From NCBI RefSeq assembly GCF_004028155.1, contig NZ_SBII01000001.1, forward strand, positions 310,001 to 374,000: 64,000 nt of DNA, given 5' to 3'. Position numbers and translations under genes: made by a program. This DNA is from Flavobacterium cerinum. GTDB taxonomy: Bacteria > Bacteroidota > Bacteroidia > Flavobacteriales > Flavobacteriaceae. Shown one piece after another: positions 36,907 through 42,822 of the stretch. The notes beneath the pieces are model-generated. The model did no database searches. It saw nothing but the letters and a program-made list of their open reading frames with translations, and was not told the DNA's origin. Position 1 is the stretch's first letter. The number at the start of each line of letters is the position of its first letter.

Positions 36907-37287
36907 ATGAAAAAAATCTTCTTAATTTTTGCAGGAATGTTTGTTTTGGCGACAGGACTGGTCTCCTGCAGCAGTGAGGATGCTGTGACTAAAGATAATA
37001 CTGAAGCATTTAAATTTGCCAAAACTCCTGAGATGGTCAATTTCGAAACTGCTTTAAGAACTTATATGAGAAGTAAACAGCAGGGAGGTACAACTACTGC
37101 TAAATCTAAAACTGATAATGAACTTGCTGTAAAGGAGAAGGCAATAGTGCTTTTGACCTCGTTGGGTAAACAGCAATTGGCAGGAGAGAAGGATATGGAA
37201 ACAGAGCAGCTTCTATTGGTGGCAATGAAAGAATATTCTAAAAAGCTGACTGGAATGTATCACCAAAGTAACATTAATCAAAAATAA
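36907..37287 (+). CDS. small lipoprotein, family A copy 1
   Basis: This 126-residue protein has a lipoprotein signal peptide with Cys21 in LVSC. The mature start CSSEDA has acidic residues at +3/+4, like the lipoprotein export signal described for Flavobacteriia, so surface display is possible. It shares KTPEM, F-E-x-A-L and the C-terminal L-x-x-x-EYSKKL pattern with copy 2 (38604-38963). The body is helical with a low-complexity middle (GGTTTAKSK). I do not recognise the family. B1 begins 9 nt after its stop. Confidence 0.8.
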   Translation: MKKIFLIFAGMFVLATGLVSCSSEDAVTKDNTEAFKFAKTPEMVNFETALRTYMRSKQQGGTTTAKSKTDNELAVKEKAIVLLTSLGKQQLAGEKDMETEQLLLVAMKEYSKKLTGMYHQSNINQK

Positions 37288-37296
37288 GCTATCGTC

Positions 37297-37800
37297 ATGA
37301 AAAAATTACTTTTAATACTATTCGCTTTATTTGGGATTTATGGATATTCTCAAAAAACACTTGAAATTTATAATTTCACAGCCTACACGGTTGTAATTGT
37401 CGATATGTCAACAAATGCATCAGGATCGTATCCTGAGTTTAGGCCTAATTTGAGCTCCATTGGCTTTATTACTCTTGCACCCGGAGCAAACTATACGCTT
37501 ACTAACCCAGCGTCGTTAACCCGTTTTCCTTTTGAGTCACCAACCAGTGTTCCTTATATTGTAAACTGGATAAGAATGACTTCGGCAACAGCGAGTACAG
37601 GATTGACAAGTCCGGTAGCCTGGGTTTTGGGTAATCCTCAGGTTTTTAACTGGGTGGCATTCCGTGTACTGGATCCCCTTGGTGGTTCGGCGGGAACTGT
37701 TGGTGTTGCAACTCCTTTTATAGCTTCAACCAATTGGGTTGCTATATATGACCAATTTACAAGTGGTACAGTTACCACATATACTGTAGTCATTAACTAA
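37297..37800 (+). CDS. exported protein, family B copy 1
   Basis: This 167-residue protein has a signal peptide (MKKLLLILFALFGIYGYS, then QK). The mature part is rich in beta-formers, Ser/Thr and aromatics, with family blocks KTLEIYNFT, TNASGSYPEF, RFPFESP, WVLGNPQVF and the end TYTVVIN. It has no lipobox, no membrane helix and no type IX C-terminal domain. The fold may be a small beta-sandwich; function is unknown. It is translated right after lipoprotein A1 and ends with a GCCTC-type terminator. Confidence 0.8.
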   Translation: MKKLLLILFALFGIYGYSQKTLEIYNFTAYTVVIVDMSTNASGSYPEFRPNLSSIGFITLAPGANYTLTNPASLTRFPFESPTSVPYIVNWIRMTSATASTGLTSPVAWVLGNPQVFNWVAFRVLDPLGGSAGTVGVATPFIASTNWVAIYDQFTSGTVTTYTVVIN

Positions 37801-37808
37801 AAAGCGTT

Positions 37809-37846
37809 AAAAGCCTCTTGTAATTTTATCCAGGAGGCTTTTATAT
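37809..37846 (+). terminator. terminator after B1 (GCCTC type)
   Basis: AAAAGCCTC (37809-37817) pairs with GAGGCTTTT (37834-37842). The same GCCTC/GAGGC design follows B3 and B4. Confidence 0.8.
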
Positions 37847-37847
37847 T

Positions 37848-37888
37848 ATAAAGAATGAAAGACAATGTGAAAATAATAAGTAGCGATG
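37848..37888 (+). repeat. B2 5' leader, repeated before B4
   Basis: ATAAAGAAT, GACAA, AAAATAATAAG and AGC-x-ATG occur here in the same order and spacing as at 39770-39810. Together with the preceding terminators this is a duplicated intergenic unit. Confidence 0.65.
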
Positions 37889-38386
37889 AAAAAAATATAT
37901 TTAATATGCATGATTTTCGTTGGAGTATTTGCATATGCTCAAAAAACTTTTGAGTTTTATAATACTACAGGCCAATCAGTTATTATAACTAATTTGGTTG
38001 CCGACTCTGCAAATAACTTTCCGGAAATTCACAGTTTACCTTTTGGACCTATTACCGTTGCGCCATTTTCCTCATATACACTTCAAAACACTGCGCGCCT
38101 TTATACATTTCCATTCGATTCACCGGCCAGTTCTCCTTATATAAATATATGGCAGATGGTGACTTCATCATCAAGTTGGAATATTACGACTCTAGATGCA
38201 TGGTTAACGGGACATCATTTTGATTTTTCACGAATGACCTTTAGTATTGGAGGGAATAGTTATACCATTAATACAACCAATACAATGTCTTCCCCAGTAA
38301 TTGGGCCTGGATTTACTGCCGAATATGATGAGTATACGGCTCCGGCGCCGTCTAATGTTGTTATTTATACAGTAGTTATTTACTAA
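37886..38386 (+). CDS. exported protein, family B copy 2
   Basis: This 166-residue protein has a signal peptide ending FAYA before QK. It keeps the family blocks QKTFEFYN, TFPFDSPASSPYI, MTFSIGG-x-x-YTI, GPGFTAEY and the end VIYTVVIY, but is the most divergent in the TNASG region (here VADSANNFPEI). It is closest to B4 in the C-terminal half. It sits behind the B1 terminator, so it probably needs its own promoter, which I could not identify. Unlike B1 it is not followed by a clear terminator but by a B fragment. Confidence 0.78.
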   Translation: MKKIYLICMIFVGVFAYAQKTFEFYNTTGQSVIITNLVADSANNFPEIHSLPFGPITVAPFSSYTLQNTARLYTFPFDSPASSPYINIWQMVTSSSSWNITTLDAWLTGHHFDFSRMTFSIGGNSYTINTTNTMSSPVIGPGFTAEYDEYTAPAPSNVVIYTVVIY

Positions 38387-38417
38387 ACAATTGTAAAAGC
38401 TTATATAATCAGATCTA

Positions 38418-38568
38418 AAATTATTCTTTACAAATTATCCTGTTCAGTTTACAGGTGTATTCACAGAAAACATTTGAAGTTTATGATTTGGATATTGTCA
38501 CAAATGTATCCGGTGTTTATCCTGAAATTTTTATATGTAATAAATCAATCAATTGGCTACATAATTAA
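38418..38568 (+). pseudogene. truncated family B fragment
   Basis: The frame encodes LFSLQVYSQKTFEVYDL, then IVTNVSGVYPEIFI, matching the signal peptide end and the first third of family B. There is no start codon, about ten residues are deleted after DL, and the frame runs straight into the A2 leader, where it stops (38566-38568). A 25-nt stretch (38441-38465) is identical to B4 (39895-39919), so it is a fairly recent partial copy. Confidence 0.7.
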
Positions 38569-38603
38569 TTAAGTCCATTGTAGCGTGGGCGCACTAAATC
38601 AAC
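38551..38603 (+). promoter_or_regulatory. conserved leader of lipoprotein gene A2
   Basis: Same leader as before A1. The hairpin is GTCCAT-TGTAGC-GTGGGC (38573-38590): two A-to-G changes from the A1 version both keep pairing as G-T (G-U in RNA). GCTACA at 38556-38561, complementary to the loop, is unchanged. The distance to the ATG differs by one nt. Confidence 0.6.
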
Positions 38604-38963
38604 ATGAAGAAATCTTACTTATTTTTTAAAGGACTGCTTCTTGTAGTCTTAATGACTTCCTGTAGTAGCGAGGAAGCATTAATTAAAGAAAATACAACTG
38701 CTTTTGAAATTTCTAAAACTCCCGAAATGCAGGGCTTTGAGTCAGCACTAAAAACCTATTTGAGAGGTAAAAAAGAAAATGCAGGAAATAAATCTAATTT
38801 AAAGGAAGAAGATACAAAGATTATGAAGGAAAAAACCATACTTCTTTTAAATTCAATTGGTAAATCGGAGTTAGCCACTCAGGAAACAATGGAAACTGAT
38901 CAGCTTATGTTACTGGCATTAAGGGAGTATTCTAAGAAACTAACCGAAATGCGCAAGCAATAA
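38604..38963 (+). CDS. small lipoprotein, family A copy 2
   Basis: This 119-residue paralogue of A1 has a lipobox MTSC (Cys20), CSSEEA at the mature N-terminus (acidic +3/+4), KTPEMQGFESALKTYLRGK and LREYSKKLTEM near the end. It is helical, with a Lys/Asn-rich hydrophilic middle, and likely an outer-membrane lipoprotein. Function is unknown. A decayed B gene starts 23 nt after the stop, so A2 once stood in the same A-B pair as A1-B1. Confidence 0.8.
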   Translation: MKKSYLFFKGLLLVVLMTSCSSEEALIKENTTAFEISKTPEMQGFESALKTYLRGKKENAGNKSNLKEEDTKIMKEKTILLLNSIGKSELATQETMETDQLMLLALREYSKKLTEMRKQ

Positions 38964-38986
38964 AATAGTAACTGCAAGTAACCAAA

Positions 38987-39189
38987 ATGATGAAAAAATT
39001 ATTTTGTTTGAATGGTTACTCGCAAAAAAACATTGGAGGTTTATAATTACGGGAGTTGCTTCTACAGGAACTATTAGTACCGAAGTTCCTAATGTAAGCG
39101 GTCCTGTCTGGGATGCTGCATATGATATGTTTGTAAACCCTAATAATCCCAACATTATCAATTATAATATCGCATTTTTTAAAATATAA
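38987..39189 (+). pseudogene. decayed family B gene behind A2
   Basis: An ATG opens MMKKLFCLNGYSQK, a shortened signal peptide plus the mature B start. An extra A in a run of A then shifts the frame; without it the sequence would read QKTLEVYNYG. The whole central core is missing, and the rest matches the C-terminal part of B3 (GPVWDAAYDMFVNPNNPN against the B3 block IAWTADYETIVNPSNPN). It is a frameshifted, internally deleted B copy. Confidence 0.72.
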
Positions 39190-39207
39190 ATCAAACTATT
39201 TTCGATT

Positions 39208-39696
39208 ATGAAAAAAATACTTTTAATAGCAATTGTTTTATTTGGCCTTCAGGTTTTTGGTCAGAAAAAGCTTGAAATTTATAATTTGAATTCAAGTTTA
39301 ACTTTTCAAATATATAATATTTTTACAAATGCATCAGGCTCCAATCCTGAGTTTCAAAGTAAGATCACAGTAATAACTATTGATCCCGTAGATTCTTATA
39401 TACTTGAAAACACATCTAATATATATCGCTTTCCTTTTCTGTCTCCATCAACCACCCCTGTTATTAGCTGGATGAGAGATGGTGTTCCTCTATCAAATGC
39501 AGCTGCATGGGTATTGGGTAATGCTCAGGTTTTTGACAAGATGATTTTTGGAACATCTGGCAGTTATAATGTTATTGGCCCAGCGTCTCCAAGCGCGGGT
39601 GGCAGTTCTAGTGGTATTGCTTGGACAGCAGATTACGAAACGATTGTTAACCCATCAAATCCAAATGATATAACCTATTTAGTAGTAATTCAATAG
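39208..39696 (+). CDS. exported protein, family B copy 3
   Basis: This 162-residue protein has a signal peptide ending QVFG before QKKLEIYN. Blocks TNASGSNPEF, YRFPFLSP, AWVLGNAQVF and the end ITYLVVIQ mark it as family B; the middle has a Gly/Ser-rich stretch (SPSAGGSSSG) not found in the others. It lacks the WQ/WR segment length of B1, B2 and B4. It starts 18 nt after the pseudogene and is followed by a GCCTC-type terminator. Function is unknown. Confidence 0.8.
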   Translation: MKKILLIAIVLFGLQVFGQKKLEIYNLNSSLTFQIYNIFTNASGSNPEFQSKITVITIDPVDSYILENTSNIYRFPFLSPSTTPVISWMRDGVPLSNAAAWVLGNAQVFDKMIFGTSGSYNVIGPASPSAGGSSSGIAWTADYETIVNPSNPNDITYLVVIQ

Positions 39697-39730
39697 TTAC
39701 TTTCTGAAGAAAAGTGTATCTGAAAATATA

Positions 39731-39767
39731 GAAGCCTCCTTATTAATTTATTGAGGAGGTTTTTATC
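39731..39767 (+). terminator. terminator after B3 (GCCTC type)
   Basis: AAGCCTCCT (39732-39740) pairs with AGGAGGTTT (39754-39762), including one G-T pair, followed by TTA. It resembles the B1 terminator. Confidence 0.75.
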
Positions 39768-39769
39768 TC

Positions 39770-39810
39770 ATAAAGAATATATGACAAATTAAAAATAATA
39801 AGCAGCTATG
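39770..39810 (+). repeat. copy of the B2 5' leader upstream of B4
   Basis: Same ordered motifs as 37848-37888. Its ATG (39808) opens only a 14-codon frame (MQKCFIAFITHYER, stop), probably a broken B start; the intact B4 gene begins 59 nt further on. Confidence 0.62.
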
Positions 39811-39866
39811 CAAAAGTGCTTTATAGCATTTATAACCCATTATGAACGATAAAAATACTAAGTATT

Positions 39867-40346
39867 ATGAAAAGATTTTTCCTTATAATCGTTTTGTTCA
39901 GTTTACAGGTGTATTCACAAAAAAAACTTGAAATTTATAATCTTACAAACCAAACGGTTACTATTACCGATATTTTTACAAATGCCTCAGGAACTTACCC
40001 TGAATTTCATTGCAAAGGTACAATGATCGCCGTTCCAGCATCGGGGTCTTACATACTGGAAAACACCTCAAGCTTAACTCGTTTCCCCTTCGATTCACCA
40101 GCAACCTCTCCTTATATAGCTTCATGGCAGCGGCAAACTTCAGCTACTATGGAAGTTTTTGTACCGAGTACTGTTGCCTGGACACTGGGTAGTCCGCAGT
40201 CCTTTTACAGGATGACATTTAATGTAGGTAATTTTGGTTATTCTATTAGTGCGGCAAATTCGCCTTTTGCAGGGCCTGGCTTTACAGCAGAATATAGTAT
40301 GTTTACAAATGGAACTGTTGTAATATATACTGTAGTTATCTACTAA
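39867..40346 (+). CDS. exported protein, family B copy 4
   Basis: This 159-residue protein has a signal peptide ending QVYS before QKKLEIYNLTNQTVTI. It shows the family consensus best: TNASGTYPEF, TRFPFDSPATSPYI, WQRQTSAT, AWTLGSPQ, GPGFTAEY and VIYTVVIY. The C-terminal tyrosine and alternating strands could also fit a small outer-membrane barrel, but B1 and B3 end in Asn and Gln, so I prefer a secreted or periplasmic beta-sandwich. It ends in a bidirectional terminator. Confidence 0.8.
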   Translation: MKRFFLIIVLFSLQVYSQKKLEIYNLTNQTVTITDIFTNASGTYPEFHCKGTMIAVPASGSYILENTSSLTRFPFDSPATSPYIASWQRQTSATMEVFVPSTVAWTLGSPQSFYRMTFNVGNFGYSISAANSPFAGPGFTAEYSMFTNGTVVIYTVVIY

Positions 40347-40352
40347 AAAAAT

Positions 40353-40384
40353 AAAAAGCCTCTGAATAAATCAGAGGCTTTTTT
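40353..40384. terminator. bidirectional terminator between B4 and the GYDIA kinase gene
   Basis: AAAAAGCCTCTGA pairs perfectly with TCAGAGGCTTTTT over 5 nt. It serves B4 (+) and overlaps the stop of the convergent kinase gene by 2 nt. Confidence 0.9.
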
Positions 40385-41330
40385 AAAAATCGCCTTCAGA
40401 AAAATCGATTCCTCTGTCAAGGATCATTTCTTTATAAGGAATAATAATTTCAAATCCTTTTGCTTTAAAGTAAGCTTCAGGATTTTCATTGGCAGTTGCC
40501 AGTATAAAATCCCCTCCCCAGGCTCCAAGACTTTTAATAGTTCCGGGATAATCAGGGAATGCTAATACTTTAAGTGCGGGTAATCCTAAAATTTCCGACA
40601 TTATATTTTCATGCTCCTGTAATAAATGACTGAATTCAGCCAGTGATTTGGAATGAAGTATCTGCTGTGTTAGCTCATCTATTTTTGCGCGTACAGGCGG
40701 AACGCTGTTCCTTCTTCTTCTATAGCTCTCAATGGCCTGTTTGCTGCTCTGCTTGCGGTTTAGGTAAACAAAGTAGAGGTTGTCTGCAAATGGTGGATTA
40801 AATGCTGCTACCGGCTCTACAATGGGCTGGCCGTTATCGAGATGGTAAAGTATGGGTGTGTCGTTTTGAGCACAGGCAATATCATAACCGCTACCGCCAA
40901 AGCTTTTGGCTAAAAGGTCGAAAGCATCGATACCAAACCATTGGGCGATATTATTGATTAGGGTAGAAGAGGTACCTAGTCCCCATAGTCTCGGGAATGT
41001 TAATTTGGTAGTAACCGAAAGTCCTTTTATATCGTTTAAAGGTTCAGGGTTTGCTAACCATGCCTCGTGTAATATTTTTACAAGCGTATTGACCTCTGAA
41101 TTCTGGTCATCCTGTTTGTTTTCAAAAACGGTGGATAATTGAATTTCCTGATCCAGCCATATACTCCCGTCAGCATCAAAACTCTGCCAGTGGATAGTGT
41201 TCTTTGTTGTATGGGCAACATCAAGATATTGGCCATATCGGGTAGGCAGGGCCAATGCTTTTGCACCGTCCAAAACAATATATTCGCCTGTTAATAAAAG
41301 TTTTCCGTTACTAAAAAAAGTCTTCTTCAA
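40383..41330 (-). CDS. GYDIA family GHMP kinase
   Basis: This 315-residue protein has the GHMP-kinase layout: an N-terminal GKLLLTGEYIVLDGAKALALP, the ATP loop WGLGTSSTLINNIAQWF (~114-130) and the family-naming GGSGYDIACAQ (~144-154). Relatives are annotated as putative mevalonate or related kinases. The gene overlaps the 3' end of HMG-CoA reductase by 20 nt, which supports a mevalonate-pathway step. The exact substrate cannot be read from sequence. Confidence 0.9.
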   Translation of the reverse strand: MKKTFFSNGKLLLTGEYIVLDGAKALALPTRYGQYLDVAHTTKNTIHWQSFDADGSIWLDQEIQLSTVFENKQDDQNSEVNTLVKILHEAWLANPEPLNDIKGLSVTTKLTFPRLWGLGTSSTLINNIAQWFGIDAFDLLAKSFGGSGYDIACAQNDTPILYHLDNGQPIVEPVAAFNPPFADNLYFVYLNRKQSSKQAIESYRRRRNSVPPVRAKIDELTQQILHSKSLAEFSHLLQEHENIMSEILGLPALKVLAFPDYPGTIKSLGAWGGDFILATANENPEAYFKAKGFEIIIPYKEMILDRGIDFSEGDF

Positions 41331-42666
41331 TGCGGTCGATATTAATTTGACGTAGATCTCTTAAATAATCTGCCACGGCCGAATGGCTCACGGGATTTTT
41401 TTCAAAATGTTTTACGGCCTGCTTCTTTTCATGGTCGCCTGCCTGCAGTTGGTTCAGGATATTCATAAGGTGCATTTTCATGTGACCCTGCTGTATACCT
41501 GTAGTGGTCAAAGAGCGCAGCGCTGCAAAATTTTGTGCCAGTCCTGCTACGGCTACGATCTGCATTAGTTCTTGTGCTGACGGTTTGCCTAACATCTCTA
41601 ATGATAATTTTACCAAAGGATGCAGCGTGGTAAGTCCGCCCACAGTACCTAATGCTAATGGAATTTCCATCCAGAAAGTAAATATACCATTTTCTACTTT
41701 AGCATGCGACAGGCTGCTGTAATGTCCGTCTTTTGATGCATAAGCATGAACGCCGGCTTCAACGGCTCTAAAGTCATTTCCGGTGGCAACTACTACAGCA
41801 TCAACGCCATTCATAATACCTTTGTTGTGTGTTACAGCGCGAAAAGGTTCAATTTCGGCAATTTTTACCGCCGTCATAAACTTTTCGGCAAATGCCATCG
41901 GGCTTATATTGGTATCCTCGTGGAGTTCTTGTACAGGGCATGACACTTCGGCTCTCACAGTACAGTTAGGTACATAATTTGAGAGTATGCTCATAATAAC
42001 CTGAATGTCTTTTTCTTCTTCGGCGAATGCCTCATAAGCTAAAGCTTCGGTCTTTAATATTTTTGAAAACTGCTCAAGGCAGGAGTTTATAAAATTGGCA
42101 CCCATGCTGTCCTTTGTCTCAAAAGTAGTGTGCAGCTGGTAGTAATTAGAAAGTGAGTCGGTTTTATCTCTTAATTCAATATCAAGAATACCTCCCCCAC
42201 GCTTCTGCATGTTTTTGGTAAGGTCATCTGTCCCTTCAAAGAATTTTGATTTTACGTTACTAAAAAAGGTATTTAACTTTTCGGTAGATCCATTAAAAAT
42301 AAAGTGAACCTGACCTATTTTTTCGGTATTGATCACTGTAGCCTTAAATCCACCGCGTTTTGCCCAAAATTTTGCTGCTTTAGATGCTGCTGCCACAACC
42401 GAACTTTCTTCGGTCGCCATCGGGATAGTGTATTTTTTGTCGTTAATGATAAAATTTGGAGCTACACCAAGTGGTAGGTAGAAGTTAGTTATGGTGTTTT
42501 CTATAAATTCGTCGTGCAGTTTTTGAAGGTCCTGGTCTGCATTCCAGTATTTTTTTATTAAAGCGGTGGCTTCTTCCGGATTTGAAAAGTACTCCTTAGC
42601 GATCCATTCAATCTTTTGTTCTTTAGTCAGTTTGGAAAATCCGGTAATTGCTTTGCTCATTTTCAA
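41311..42666 (-). CDS. hydroxymethylglutaryl-CoA reductase
   Basis: This 451-residue protein is a class II (bacterial-type) HMG-CoA reductase: FYLPLGVAPNFIINDKKYTIPMATEESSVVAAASKAAKFW is the substrate-binding region with its conserved Glu, VTHNKGIMNGVDAVVVATGNDFRAVEAG carries the active-site Lys/Asp context, and LGTVGGLTTLHP the cofactor loop. Although the class is often called degradative, its pairing with a GHMP kinase implies mevalonate synthesis for isoprenoids. It has a strong -7 element upstream and is divergent from the DPP-IV gene. Confidence 0.93.
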   Translation of the reverse strand: MKMSKAITGFSKLTKEQKIEWIAKEYFSNPEEATALIKKYWNADQDLQKLHDEFIENTITNFYLPLGVAPNFIINDKKYTIPMATEESSVVAAASKAAKFWAKRGGFKATVINTEKIGQVHFIFNGSTEKLNTFFSNVKSKFFEGTDDLTKNMQKRGGGILDIELRDKTDSLSNYYQLHTTFETKDSMGANFINSCLEQFSKILKTEALAYEAFAEEEKDIQVIMSILSNYVPNCTVRAEVSCPVQELHEDTNISPMAFAEKFMTAVKIAEIEPFRAVTHNKGIMNGVDAVVVATGNDFRAVEAGVHAYASKDGHYSSLSHAKVENGIFTFWMEIPLALGTVGGLTTLHPLVKLSLEMLGKPSAQELMQIVAVAGLAQNFAALRSLTTTGIQQGHMKMHLMNILNQLQAGDHEKKQAVKHFEKNPVSHSAVADYLRDLRQINIDRIEEDFF

Positions 42667-42689
42667 TAACTTAAAATAATAATTCCCTG

Positions 42690-42697
42690 CAAAGATA
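42690..42697 (-). promoter_or_regulatory. -7 element TATCTTTG upstream of HMG-CoA reductase
   Basis: Exact minus-strand TAnnTTTG match, 23 nt before the start, with TTTTA about 21 nt further upstream as a weak -33 element. Confidence 0.6.
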
Positions 42698-42822
42698 AGC
42701 TTTCACAGATGCATTTGCTAAAATTATCCGCCGTCAAATTTGGCTATACTTCATTTAACAAAAAAAAGGAGAGATTATTCATAAAAATTTACTAAAATTG
42801 GAAGTTTTTTACCATCTGCAAA

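Noticed and set aside
36855..38603. A leaders as recombination sites of an integron or invertible element
   Set aside because: No integrase or invertase is nearby, both copies are in the same orientation, and the repeat ends at the start codons as expected for a duplicated gene leader.
37297..40346. B proteins as type IX secretion cargo
   Set aside because: None carries a recognisable type IX C-terminal sorting domain; the proteins are short and end in VVI plus one residue.
37809..40384. GCCTC repeats as a CRISPR-like or REP array
   Set aside because: Each lies just after a B gene and is followed by T residues, so they are terminators; spacing is irregular and no cas genes exist.
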